Shown here: piece by piece, positions 7,868 through 16,541 of the stretch | Layout: every line of letters begins with the position of its first letter | How positions within the stretch are numbered: position 1 is the stretch's first letter | NCBI GenBank assembly: GCA_035703165.1 | Contig: DASSYR010000009.1 | Location: 1 to 22,419, forward strand | DNA length: 22,419 nucleotides | Reading direction: 5' to 3' | Source of the DNA: AWTP1-9 sp035703165 | Lineage (GTDB): Bacteria > Bacteroidota > Bacteroidia > Chitinophagales > Chitinophagaceae | Translations under genes and position numbers: made by a program | Notes under the pieces: model-generated | Seen by the model: the letters and a program-made list of their open reading frames with translations, nothing else | What the model was told of the DNA's origin: nothing | Database searches by the model: none

Positions 7868-7875
7868 TATTTTTG
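7868..7875 (+). promoter_or_regulatory. Candidate -7 element for rimO (would be leaderless)
   Basis: TATTTTTG matches TAnnTTTG exactly but ends only 6 bases before the rimO ATG, so transcription would begin at or beside the start codon. No TTTG lies at the expected upstream distance. Confidence 0.22.
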
Positions 7876-7881
7876 CCACCA

Positions 7882-9189
7882 ATGAAAACAAAAACCCTCA
7901 AAAAAGATAAAGTAAACATTATTACCCTGGGTTGTAGTAAAAACCTGGTAGATAGCGAGGTATTGAGTGGGCAATTAAAGGCAAACGATATTGACGTGGT
8001 GCATGAGAGCTCAAAAAAAGACCATAACATTGTTATTATAAATACTTGTGGATTTATTGATAAGGCTAAAGAAGAAAGCATTAATACCATACTCAGCCAG
8101 GTAGAGTTAAAGCAAAAAGGCAGGTTGGATAAAGTGTATGTTACCGGTTGTTTAAGCGAACGTTATAAAAGTAATCTGGAAGAAGAGATACCCGAGGTTG
8201 ACGCTTATTTTGGCACGATGGAATTGCCGCTTATTTTAAAGCAATTTGAGGCTGATTATAAGGCAGAATTGGTTGGTGAAAGATTATTGGCAACCCCCAG
8301 GCATTATGCTTATTTAAAAATATCTGAAGGGTGTAACCGCACTTGTGCATTTTGTGCCATTCCCTTAATGCGTGGACAGCATATTAGCAAGCCGATAGAA
8401 CAATTGGTAAAAGAGGCTGAAGGCCTGGTAAAGATGGGAGTAAAAGAAATAATGTTGATTGCGCAGGAACTTACGTATTACGGGTTGGATATTTACAAAA
8501 AAAGAGAATTGCCCCGGTTATTACATGCTTTGGCTGATGTAAAAGGGTTGGAATGGATACGGTTGCATTATGCGTATCCTTCAAAATTTCCTTTGGAAAT
8601 ATTGGATGTAATGAAGGAAAGAGAGAACATTTGCAATTATTTAGATATGCCTTTACAACATGCCAGCGATGGTATGCTTAAAGCTATGCGGAGAAATATT
8701 ACCCGAAATGAAATGAACGAATTGATTTATGCTATAAGAGATAAAATACCAGATATATGTTTGCGCACCACATTAATTGCCGGTTTTCCTGGAGAAACGG
8801 AAGAAGATATAAATGAAATGAAAACTTTTTTGCAAGAGCACCGGTTTGACAGGGTGGGCATTTTTACTTACTCTCATGAAGAGGGTACACCTGCCTATGA
8901 TTTGGCAGACACTATTTCGCGGGAAGAAAAAGAGGCAAGAGCACAGGAGATAATGGAAGTACAACAGGAGATAAGTTTTGAAAAGAACCAGGAAAAAACA
9001 GGTTTGGTATTGAAAGTAATGGTTGATAAAAAAGAAGCCGGACGTTATTTAGGCCGTACGGAATTTGATTCTGTTGAGGTAGATAATGAGGTAATCATAC
9101 AGTCGAATTCAAAACTTGCTATTGGTGAATTTGTGAATGTTAAAATCACTAAAGCGTATGATTATGATTTGGAAGGGGTGGTTGTATAA
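7882..9189 (+). CDS. rimO: Ribosomal protein S12 methylthiotransferase
   Basis: A 435-residue radical SAM enzyme that adds a methylthio group to an aspartate of ribosomal protein S12. The N-terminal MTTase domain has the three cluster cysteines: LGCSKN (C18), NTCGF (C56) and TGCLSERY (C90). The radical SAM domain has EGCNRTCAFCAIP (C151, C155, C158). A C-terminal TRAM domain fills the last 65 or so residues (GLVLKVMVDKKEAGRYLGRT onward). LGCSKNLVDSE at the start and the GRT-FDSVEVDN region distinguish RimO from MiaB. I start at the ATG at 7882, although the frame is also open from a TTG at 7873; the ATG start gives the expected short lead-in before VNIITLGC. It converges with trxA. Confidence 0.95.
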   Translation: MKTKTLKKDKVNIITLGCSKNLVDSEVLSGQLKANDIDVVHESSKKDHNIVIINTCGFIDKAKEESINTILSQVELKQKGRLDKVYVTGCLSERYKSNLEEEIPEVDAYFGTMELPLILKQFEADYKAELVGERLLATPRHYAYLKISEGCNRTCAFCAIPLMRGQHISKPIEQLVKEAEGLVKMGVKEIMLIAQELTYYGLDIYKKRELPRLLHALADVKGLEWIRLHYAYPSKFPLEILDVMKERENICNYLDMPLQHASDGMLKAMRRNITRNEMNELIYAIRDKIPDICLRTTLIAGFPGETEEDINEMKTFLQEHRFDRVGIFTYSHEEGTPAYDLADTISREEKEARAQEIMEVQQEISFEKNQEKTGLVLKVMVDKKEAGRYLGRTEFDSVEVDNEVIIQSNSKLAIGEFVNVKITKAYDYDLEGVVV

Positions 9190-9234
9190 GATAAATAGAA
9201 ATACTGCCTCTTAACATTACAGCCGGGCTAAAAT

Positions 9235-9266
9235 AAAATTCCCATTCCGTGAGAATGGGAATTTTT
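9235..9266. terminator. Bidirectional terminator between rimO and trxA
   Basis: A 13-bp perfect stem (9235-9247 with 9253-9265), core ATTCCCATTC/GAATGGGAAT, encloses a 5-base loop. Ts continue to 9266 on the plus side and an A-run lies on the left, so it can end both rimO and trxA transcripts. Confidence 0.88.
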
Positions 9267-9286
9267 ATCGAAACAACTTTCTATAA

Positions 9287-9604
9287 TTACAGATGCGTTT
9301 CAATTTTTTTAACAAAATTAGCTTTAGGCTGTGCCCCTACTAATTTATCTACTACTTTGCCGCCTTTTACAAAAAGAATAGCAGGTATAGAAGTAATACC
9401 GTAGTTAATGCTTAATTGAGGGTTTTGGTCAACATTTACCTTGCCAATATTCACCTTGCCATTATACTCTTTACTAAGCTCTTCAATAACAGGGCCAATT
9501 GCACGACAAGGTCCACACCATTCTGCCCAGAAATCAATTACGGATAATTTTTCTGATGACAGAACTTCTGTTTGGAAATTTGAATCAGTGAATTCTAGTG
9601 CCAT
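9287..9604 (-). CDS. trxA: Thioredoxin
   Basis: A 105-residue single-domain thioredoxin, a cytoplasmic disulfide reductase that serves ribonucleotide reductase and other targets. The active site FWAEWCGPC has C30 and C33. The buried aspartate (D24) and the cis-proline (P74 in SIPAILF) are present, as is the conserved GITSIP segment. There is no signal peptide, so it is the cytoplasmic form. It faces rimO across the shared terminator. The ATG at 9604 is followed by the typical short lead MALEFTD. Confidence 0.95.
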   Translation of the reverse strand: MALEFTDSNFQTEVLSSEKLSVIDFWAEWCGPCRAIGPVIEELSKEYNGKVNIGKVNVDQNPQLSINYGITSIPAILFVKGGKVVDKLVGAQPKANFVKKIETHL

Positions 9605-9648
9605 ATTTTATTTATTTTTTTTTGTTTTCAAGTTTGGAATAAAGAAGG

Positions 9649-9656
9649 CAAATTTA
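9649..9656 (-). promoter_or_regulatory. Candidate -7 element for trxA
   Basis: The minus-strand reading is TAAATTTG, an exact TAnnTTTG match. Transcription would start near 9641, giving a leader of about 37 bases that is rich in A. No clear TTTG is found 19-21 bases upstream. Confidence 0.35.
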
Positions 9657-9831
9657 AGCCCATTCTTGTTAAACTGATGTTATGACATTTTCCACAGTAT
9701 GTTTAAATCTTTGTTTTGTAAGATACCCGACATTAATTGCCAATTGGACAGGGAAAACTGCATTTTCTTCAGGAAAAAGAACCCGATTGGAAAAGGGATG
9801 CAGTGGTAACAGTAGCAATGATTTTCAGCAC

Positions 9832-9864
9832 TTTGATTAAGAATAAACTATTTGTTTAATTTAG
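9832..9864 (+). promoter_or_regulatory. Candidate promoter for the GH13 gene
   Basis: TTTG at 9832-9835 and TAATTTAG at 9857-9864 (one mismatch to TAnnTTTG) are separated by 21 bases, the expected Bacteroidota spacing. It lies just upstream of the start codon at 9877/9883, so the leader would be very short. Confidence 0.3.
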
Positions 9865-9876
9865 GACATTATTTAT

Positions 9877-11733
9877 ATGGGTATGAAAAAACTGACTTTT
9901 TTAATTATTACTATTTATGTGCAGTTATTGTGTTTTGCACAAATAAATCACGTGGAGCCGCTTAACTGGTGGGTGGGTATGAAAAATCCTAACCTGCAGT
10001 TATTGGTTAATGGGAGTAATGTAGGCGAAACAATGCCTGTTATTAATTATCCCGGTGTTACCATAAAAAAAGTAAACAAAGCCGGAAGTAAAAATTATTT
10101 GTTTGTTGATTTACTTATTGCAAAAGATGCCAAACCCGGAACTTTTTCAATTAATTTTAAAAAAGATGGGGAAACGATTTACAGTTACCCGTATAGTTTA
10201 CTTACCAGGGAAAGAGACGCACTGAAAATAAAGGGATTTAATTCATCGGATGTAATTTATTTAATAACTCCCGATCGCTTTGCTAATGGAGATTATTCTA
10301 ATGATATTGTATCCGGCATGAAAGAGACAAAGATTGACCGTGCATTTGCCGGGGGAAGACATGGCGGTGATTTGCGGGGAATTATTGATCATCTTGATTA
10401 TATTAAAAACATGGGGTTTACGGCTATATGGCTTACACCCGTTTTGGAAAACGATATGCCCTCTTATTCTTATCACGGTTATGCCATTACCAATCATTAT
10501 AAAGTTGACCCAAGATTTGGTACGCTTAATGATTATAAAGAGCTGTCTGTTAAAGCAAGGCAAAGAGGAATTAAACTGATTTATGACGAAGTATTAAATC
10601 ATACAGGTTCCGGGTATTGGTGGATGAATGATTTGCCATTTAGAGACTGGCTTAATTACCCGGATACAAAATATCCAACTAACCACAGGGGTACGGTTAA
10701 CCAGGACATGTATGCGTCTCATTACGATAAACAATTAATGTCAAAGGGATGGTTTGACGTAAGTATGCCGGATATGAATGGACAAAATCCTTTTACGGAA
10801 AATTATCTTATACAAAATTCTATTTGGTGGATTGAAACATTGCAATTGGGTGGAGTGCGGGAAGATACTTATGGCTATTCAGATAAAGCATTTCTTAAAA
10901 AGTGGAGTTGTAGTATTATGAACGAGTATCCAAACTTTAGCTTGGTTGGAGAGGAGTGGAGTTTAAATCCATTAATTACTTCTTATTGGCAAAAAGGCAA
11001 AAAAAATCATGATGGATATACCGGCTGTCTTACTACGGTAATGGACTTTCCTTTACAGGAAGCATTGGTACAGGCTTTAAAAGAACCCGAAGGTTCTGAT
11101 TTTGGAAAAGGAATGACAAGAATATACGAGGCATTGGCAAATGATTTTGTGTATGCAGATACAAAGAATATTTTAGTACTGGGAGATAATCATGATATGG
11201 ATCGCATATTTATGCAATTGGGGCAAGATGTTGATTTAACAAAAATGGCATTAACTTATTTGCTTACCATTAGAGGTATTCCACAGATTTATTATGGTAC
11301 AGAAGTATTATTGGATAATACACCTCATCATAAAAATGATGGTCTTATCCGTGCAGATTTTCCAGGTGGCTGGAAAGACGATAAGGTAAACGGGTTTACG
11401 GGTGAGGGACTTACAGCAGACCAATTACAGGTACAATCGTATTTAAAAAAATTATTGAATTGGAGAAAAAGTAACCCGGTAATAGCCAGCGGCGAAACAC
11501 TGCACTTTGCCCCCTTTAACAGCATTTATGTTTATTTTCGGTACGATAAGGAAAAAGTTGTTATGGTAGTTATGAATAAAAATGATAAAGAAATGCGTGT
11601 GGATGCAAACCGGTTTGCAGAAATAATAAAAGGGAAAAAAACTGCCGAAAATGTGTTAACGGGTGAAGCCATTTCATTAGCGGATTCCTTTACTGTTGCT
11701 CCCAAAACAACTACTGTATTCGAAATAAAATAA
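9877..11733 (+). CDS. Exported GH13 alpha-amylase-family enzyme (neopullulanase/cyclomaltodextrinase-like)
   Basis: A 618-residue protein with a signal peptide (MKKLTFLIITIYVQLLCFAQ, residues 3-22) and an N-terminal beta domain (about 25-110) of the type found in cyclomaltodextrinases and neopullulanases. A GH13 barrel follows (about 125-530), then a C-terminal beta domain. All four GH13 regions are present: DEVLNH (237-242), GGVRED with nucleophile D330, LVGEEW with acid/base E359, and GDNHD (436-440) with the transition-state Asp D440. It should hydrolyse alpha-1,4-glucan oligomers in the periplasm or on the surface, like SusA. ATG 9883 gives the classic MKK signal-peptide start, while ATG 9877 adds two residues. 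No SusC/SusD genes are nearby. Confidence 0.92.
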   Translation: MGMKKLTFLIITIYVQLLCFAQINHVEPLNWWVGMKNPNLQLLVNGSNVGETMPVINYPGVTIKKVNKAGSKNYLFVDLLIAKDAKPGTFSINFKKDGETIYSYPYSLLTRERDALKIKGFNSSDVIYLITPDRFANGDYSNDIVSGMKETKIDRAFAGGRHGGDLRGIIDHLDYIKNMGFTAIWLTPVLENDMPSYSYHGYAITNHYKVDPRFGTLNDYKELSVKARQRGIKLIYDEVLNHTGSGYWWMNDLPFRDWLNYPDTKYPTNHRGTVNQDMYASHYDKQLMSKGWFDVSMPDMNGQNPFTENYLIQNSIWWIETLQLGGVREDTYGYSDKAFLKKWSCSIMNEYPNFSLVGEEWSLNPLITSYWQKGKKNHDGYTGCLTTVMDFPLQEALVQALKEPEGSDFGKGMTRIYEALANDFVYADTKNILVLGDNHDMDRIFMQLGQDVDLTKMALTYLLTIRGIPQIYYGTEVLLDNTPHHKNDGLIRADFPGGWKDDKVNGFTGEGLTADQLQVQSYLKKLLNWRKSNPVIASGETLHFAPFNSIYVYFRYDKEKVVMVVMNKNDKEMRVDANRFAEIIKGKKTAENVLTGEAISLADSFTVAPKTTTVFEIK

Positions 11734-11745
11734 TATTGTTGTTAC

Positions 11746-11820
11746 ACGAAAAAAAATATACTACTGATTCAGTTATTTATGCTTCATTTGGCAGTGCAGG
11801 CACAATTCCCATTGCATTAG
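11746..11820 (+). pseudogene. Possible decayed start of an exported-protein gene
   Basis: This frame reads ACG, then KKNILLIQLFMLHLAVQAQ, then FPLH and a TAG at 11818-11820. The string has the full shape of a Bacteroidota signal peptide (two Lys, a hydrophobic core, AQ at the cleavage site) but lacks an ATG at the expected place and stops four residues after the cleavage site. It begins 12 bases after the GH13 stop. A relic of a lost exported-protein gene is the simplest reading; a chance hydrophobic frame in AT-rich DNA is the alternative. Confidence 0.3.
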
Positions 11821-11845
11821 CTGGTAAGTTTAAAAGTAAAATAAG

Positions 11846-11872
11846 CGGATAAAAAATCCGGATATTTTTTTT
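11846..11872 (+). terminator. Weak intrinsic terminator after the GH13 gene
   Basis: A 5-bp stem CGGAT/ATCCG (11846-11850 with 11856-11860) with an A5 loop is followed by GATA and a run of eight Ts (11865-11872). The stem is short but the U-tract is strong. It lies between the convergent GH13 and dnaE genes. Confidence 0.5.
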
Positions 11873-11902
11873 CTTTTCAATGAAATTTCAGAGGGGATGC
11901 TC

Positions 11903-14900
11903 TTAGATTGTAGTTACGTTTATTTCCATATCTGAGTTGTTTAGAAGAAACTCGGATAGTTCATCATTCATTTCAATGTTTTTTTCGATGGTGTACATAC
12001 TTACTTTTAGTTTTGACTGGGAGTCTGCGATATTAAATTTAAGACTGCTTTTACCCGGATAGTTTTTTATATTTTTTTCCATAAAAGCAATCATAGCGGA
12101 AGTGAGGAATTTCGGATTCAAATCAATCTGCACCTGTTTTGTCATGGTGCGTTTAATCGTTTCAAGCAGGCAAACACTGTTTACTTTAAACTCATATTCT
12201 TTGTCATTATTCCATCGGGCTTTAAAACTACCGGTTATAAATAATACATTTCCCAAAGCAAAATGATCCTTAAATTTTACATAATCTTCACCAAACAACG
12301 CTATTTCCATTTTACCTGTATAGTCTTCAATAACAAAAATGCCGAAGTGTTTGCCATTACGACTTATACGATGTTGGGCATCGGCTACCAGCCCCGCCAG
12401 GCGAAAACCTCTGAATGGATTGGGATAAGTTAGTACGGCTTCTTTAAATTCGTTAAACGTAACAATGGGTGTGATGCCGTAATATTTCATTTCAAATTTA
12501 AAATGATCAAGCGGATGCCCGCTTAAAAAAATACCCATTACCTCTTTTTCATGATCAAGCTGTTCCGTTAACGACCATGGCTCACAATCTGGCAAACGGG
12601 GAGGAGTAATATCCGGCATTTGTAAGTCTCCAAACAGTGTGTTGGCTGTACTATTGGCCTGTGTCTGATACACATGTCCGAATTTAATAATCCTTTCTAA
12701 TCCGGTAATTACATCGCCTTCGGGCTTGTAAAAGTATTGGGCACGATGAAATTGGGTAAAGCAATCAAACGCCCCCGCATAAGCGAGGCTTTCTAATGTT
12801 TTTTTATTTACCGTTCTTTGATTAACGCGTTTTATCATATCAAAGATGCTGGTGTAAGGGCCTTTTTTCAAACGTTCGTCAATTAAGCTTTCAACAGCAG
12901 CTTCTCCCACGCCCTTTAATCCCCCTAATCCGAAACGTATTTCTCCTTTTTTGTTTACGGCAAAACCTTTTAAAGACTCGTTTATATCCGGCCCTAATAC
13001 TTTAATACCCATTCGAAGGCATTCATCCATGAAAAAAGTTATTTTTTCCAGTGCGCCGGCATTGTTTAATACGGCTGCCATGTATTCCGCCGGGTAATTT
13101 GCTTTTAAATAAGCTGTTTGGTAAGCAACATAAGCGTAGCAGGTGGAGTGTGATTTATTAAAAGCATATTGTGCAAAGGCCTCCCAGTCCGTCCATATTT
13201 TTTCCAGTTTATCGGATGGGTGTCCTTTTTTTGTTGCACCTTCTATAAACCGGGCTTTCATTTTATCCAGTACAGATTTTTGCTTTTTCCCCATCGCTTT
13301 TCGCAATACATCGGCATCTCCCTTGCTAAAACCGGCTAATTTTTGGGAAAGAAGCATTACCTGTTCCTGGTAAACGGTGATGCCATAAGTTTCCTTCAGC
13401 AAATCCTCCATTGCCGGTAAATCGTATTCAATTTTTTCACGGCCGTGTTTACGTTCTATAAATTTGGGAATATAAGCAATCGGGCCGGGGCGATACAGCG
13501 CATTCATGGCAATTAAATCATCCAGGCGATCGGGTTTTAATTCACGAAGGTATTTTTGCATGCCGGCGCTTTCAAACTGGAAAGTGCCGTTTGTTTCGCC
13601 GCGTTGATAAAGATGAAATGTTTTTTCATCATCAAGGGGAATTTTATCAATATCTATTTCAATGCCATGATTGAATTTGATTAATTCCAAAGCATTCTTA
13701 ATAATGGTAAGGGTTTTTAAACCCAAGAAATCCATTTTAATTACGCCGGCTTCTTCAATAATATTTCCTTCAATTTGTGTTACCCATAAATCAGAATCTT
13801 TTGATACGGCCACCGGAATTAATTCTGTTAAGTCTTTGGGGGCAATGATAATACCGGCTGCATGAATACCCGTGTTGCGTACAGAACCTTCCAGGATTTC
13901 TGCTTCGTGCAATACCTTACTTTCGAGGGAGGTGTTATTATAAATTTCACGGATTTTCTTTACCATTTCCAAATCATCCGGTCCTAATCCTTCTTTTTCT
14001 GTTAACGATTTTTCCCCTTCTTTAATATGAACCGGTGCATGTAGCAATCGTTTCAATTCAATACCGGGACGTTCTGGTACCAGTTTTGCCAATGCGTTTG
14101 CTTCTGGTAATGGCAAATCCATTACACGGGCTACATCTTTAATACTCATTTTGGCAGCCATCGTACCATAGGTAATAATTTGTGCTACCTGGTTTTTACC
14201 ATACTTTTCTACTACATAGTCTATAACTTTTTGTCTGCCTTCGTCATCAAAGTCTGTATCTATATCAGGCATTGATTTTCTATCGGGATTTAAAAACCGC
14301 TCAAACAGTAAATTATATTTTATAGGGTCAATATTGGTTATACCGATACAATAAGCTACTACAGATCCGGCTGCCGACCCGCGACCGGGGCCAATTAAAA
14401 CGCCTTTTTCTCTTCCTGCTTTTATAAAATCGCTTACAATCAAAAAATAACCTGCAAATCCCATGGTTTTGATCGTAAACAATTCAAAATTGATTCGCTC
14501 TTCAATTTCCGGGGTTATTTCAGTATATCTTTTGTATGCTCCTTCCCAGGTAATATGTTTTAAGTATTCCCATTGGTTAAGGCTGTTGTCTTCATGTATT
14601 TGAAATTCTTTAGGTATAGGAAAAGCGGGCAAAAGAATATCTCTTTTTAAGTCCAGCAGCTCTATTTTATCAACTACTTCGTTCGTATTATCAATAGCTT
14701 GTGGCAAATCGCCAAATACCTCGCTCATTTCCCTGGTTGTTTTAAAATAAAACTGATCGTTGGGAAATGCAAAACGTTTGTTTTTTATATGAACATCATC
14801 GTCGCTAAATTCACGGAGGGCCGGGGTAGATTGTTTTTCGCCCGTGTTGATACACAGTAAAATATCGTGTGCATTGAAATCTGTTTGGTTAACATAATGT

Positions 14901-15541
14901 GAGTCATTGGAGGCAATGATTTTTACATTATATTTTTGGGCAAACTTCAGCAAAATGGCATTTACTTTATCTTGTTCGGGTAAGCCATGCCGTTGTATCT
15001 CTACATAATAATCGGTTTGAAAGATATTCAGCCACCATTTAAATTCATTTTCAGCCGCCTCTTCTCCCTTATACAAAATAGCTTGTGGCACCATAGCGCC
15101 TAAACAACAGGTAGTGGCAATTAAACCTTCATGATACCGGTGAATCAGTTCTTTATCAATCCTGGGGTATTTACTATACATTCCTTCAATATACCCAAGG
15201 GATGTAAGCTTAACAAGATTACGATAACCAATATCATTTTTGGCTAAGAGTATTTGATGACACCGGGGATCTTTTTCTTCTTTTGAAAATGTTTTTTTGT
15301 GACGATTTTCGGTAATATAAAATTCGCATCCAACAATTGGCTTTAATAACGGTTTTCCGTCCGGGCCCTTGTGGTTATATGCTTCTTTTACAAATTCAAA
15401 AACTCCAAACATATTGCCATGATCGGAGATAGCGATGGCAGGCATACCATCTGCAATAGCCTTTTTATATAAATGTTGAATGGATGCTGCTCCATCTAAC
15501 AGGGAAAACTGTGTGTGTACATGTAAGTGAGAAAATTTCAT
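11903..15541 (-). CDS. dnaE: DNA polymerase III subunit alpha
   Basis: A 1212-residue replicative polymerase of the DnaE1 type. The N-terminal PHP domain starts HLHVHT (H7, H9) and keeps DHGNMFG (D40, H41), GCEFY (E73), CHQI (H95), TCCLGA (C145/C146) and NDSHY (D213, H215). The palm has PGRGSAAGS (385-393), the catalytic pair in PDIDTDFDD (D426, D428) and the third Asp in MDFLGLKTL (D604). Helix-hairpin-helix and OB-fold regions follow. ANTLFG near residue 967 resembles the internal clamp-binding motif. The length is normal for the family (E. coli 1160). It is encoded alone and converges with the GH13 gene. It should be essential for chromosome replication. Confidence 0.97.
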   Translation of the reverse strand: MKFSHLHVHTQFSLLDGAASIQHLYKKAIADGMPAIAISDHGNMFGVFEFVKEAYNHKGPDGKPLLKPIVGCEFYITENRHKKTFSKEEKDPRCHQILLAKNDIGYRNLVKLTSLGYIEGMYSKYPRIDKELIHRYHEGLIATTCCLGAMVPQAILYKGEEAAENEFKWWLNIFQTDYYVEIQRHGLPEQDKVNAILLKFAQKYNVKIIASNDSHYVNQTDFNAHDILLCINTGEKQSTPALREFSDDDVHIKNKRFAFPNDQFYFKTTREMSEVFGDLPQAIDNTNEVVDKIELLDLKRDILLPAFPIPKEFQIHEDNSLNQWEYLKHITWEGAYKRYTEITPEIEERINFELFTIKTMGFAGYFLIVSDFIKAGREKGVLIGPGRGSAAGSVVAYCIGITNIDPIKYNLLFERFLNPDRKSMPDIDTDFDDEGRQKVIDYVVEKYGKNQVAQIITYGTMAAKMSIKDVARVMDLPLPEANALAKLVPERPGIELKRLLHAPVHIKEGEKSLTEKEGLGPDDLEMVKKIREIYNNTSLESKVLHEAEILEGSVRNTGIHAAGIIIAPKDLTELIPVAVSKDSDLWVTQIEGNIIEEAGVIKMDFLGLKTLTIIKNALELIKFNHGIEIDIDKIPLDDEKTFHLYQRGETNGTFQFESAGMQKYLRELKPDRLDDLIAMNALYRPGPIAYIPKFIERKHGREKIEYDLPAMEDLLKETYGITVYQEQVMLLSQKLAGFSKGDADVLRKAMGKKQKSVLDKMKARFIEGATKKGHPSDKLEKIWTDWEAFAQYAFNKSHSTCYAYVAYQTAYLKANYPAEYMAAVLNNAGALEKITFFMDECLRMGIKVLGPDINESLKGFAVNKKGEIRFGLGGLKGVGEAAVESLIDERLKKGPYTSIFDMIKRVNQRTVNKKTLESLAYAGAFDCFTQFHRAQYFYKPEGDVITGLERIIKFGHVYQTQANSTANTLFGDLQMPDITPPRLPDCEPWSLTEQLDHEKEVMGIFLSGHPLDHFKFEMKYYGITPIVTFNEFKEAVLTYPNPFRGFRLAGLVADAQHRISRNGKHFGIFVIEDYTGKMEIALFGEDYVKFKDHFALGNVLFITGSFKARWNNDKEYEFKVNSVCLLETIKRTMTKQVQIDLNPKFLTSAMIAFMEKNIKNYPGKSSLKFNIADSQSKLKVSMYTIEKNIEMNDELSEFLLNNSDMEINVTTI

Positions 15542-15713
15542 GAATCTAACCCCAAAAAGAAAATTACTTGTTTTGCCAATCTAATGCTTTGATACCAACA
15601 ATTTATATTTGCTGTTTATGCAAATATCGTTTACAAATATGAATGAAAAATCATTCTTTATCCACAAAACCTGTTCTAAAATAATATTGGTAAATGAGAA
15701 AAATAGCAGGTGG

Positions 15714-15745
15714 TTTGACGTTTTGAGCTTTAGGAATTATCTTTA
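15714..15745 (+). promoter_or_regulatory. Candidate promoter for the NlpC/P60 cluster
   Basis: TTTG (15714-15717), a 20-base spacer and TATCTTTA (15738-15745; 7 of 8 positions match when the last base is the only mismatch to TAnnTTTG) fit the Bacteroidota promoter layout. Transcription would start near 15752, about 17 bases before the ATG at 15769. Confidence 0.4.
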
Positions 15746-15768
15746 GGCGATTAAAATTACAATACCAG

Positions 15769-16470
15769 ATGAGAGGCTGCGAAAAATTGGTAATAGCAAT
15801 TATATCTTCCGCTTTATTAATCGGTTGCAGTACGTTAAAAACAACCACAAAGGGAGTATCAGGTACTGCAGTTTCCCGAAAAAGTGTCTCTAATTCTAAT
15901 ACTACGGTTAATCTTCAGTTTATTGAGGGCATTGAAACTGAGAAAGAAGAAAAAAAGACTTCTGAAAAATCAAGCTATGTGAGGCCTGCTAAATTAGCAA
16001 GCACTACCACTGCTACCAATTTGTCGGCCCCATCATTGGATATAGAAAGCATTTCTACCCTGCAGTTTAAGTATGCCTCCAGGTTGGGGATAGAAGTAGA
16101 AGCTGTTACCAATACCAGGTTGTTTGAATTAATTGATGAATGGTGGGGTACAAAATATAAACTCGGTGGCAGTACTAAAAGCGGAGTAGATTGTTCTTCT
16201 TTTGTGCAAACTATAATGGCTGGAGTGTTTTTGCTTTCTTTACCAAGAACAGCGAGAGAACAATATGAAGCTTCTGTAAAGATTGCCGATGAGGAACTTA
16301 AGGAAAGTGACTTGGTTTTTTTTAATACCCTGGGTGGCATTTCGCATGTAGGTATCTATCTTACAAATAACAAATTTGTTCATGCTTCTACATCGGGTGG
16401 CGTAATGATTAGTGATTTGAACGATTCATACTGGAAGGCGAGGTACAAGGGAGCAGGCAGAGTACGTTAA
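15769..16470 (+). CDS. NlpC/P60 family cell-wall hydrolase lipoprotein
   Basis: A 233-residue lipoprotein with a lipobox LIGC at 17-20, so Cys20 would be lipidated. A low-complexity Ser/Thr/Lys-rich linker (21-90) leads to a C-terminal NlpC/P60 domain (about 115-233). The catalytic Cys is in VDCSSFVQ (C142), the His in SHVGIY (H193), and a third polar residue, H205, is in FVHAS. The preceding GTKYKLGGSTKSG is the usual lead-in to the Cys. Such enzymes cut stem-peptide bonds (gamma-D-Glu to diamino acid) in peptidoglycan, like E. coli Spr/MepS. It is the first gene of a three-gene co-directional group. The stop codon overlaps a short hairpin. Confidence 0.92.
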   Translation: MRGCEKLVIAIISSALLIGCSTLKTTTKGVSGTAVSRKSVSNSNTTVNLQFIEGIETEKEEKKTSEKSSYVRPAKLASTTTATNLSAPSLDIESISTLQFKYASRLGIEVEAVTNTRLFELIDEWWGTKYKLGGSTKSGVDCSSFVQTIMAGVFLLSLPRTAREQYEASVKIADEELKESDLVFFNTLGGISHVGIYLTNNKFVHASTSGGVMISDLNDSYWKARYKGAGRVR

Positions 16471-16486
16471 GCAGGGTTGCCTGTTT
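16469..16486 (+). terminator. Weak hairpin at the end of the NlpC/P60 gene
   Basis: A 7-bp stem (16469-16475 with 16480-16486, one G-U) closes a GTTG loop, followed by ATCTTTTC. It overlaps the stop codon. It may attenuate transcription into the next gene rather than end it. Confidence 0.3.
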
Positions 16487-16541
16487 ATCTTTTCGTATCT
16501 TATTTTTATATTTCACTTTTTTCTTGATTAAAATTTTTTGT

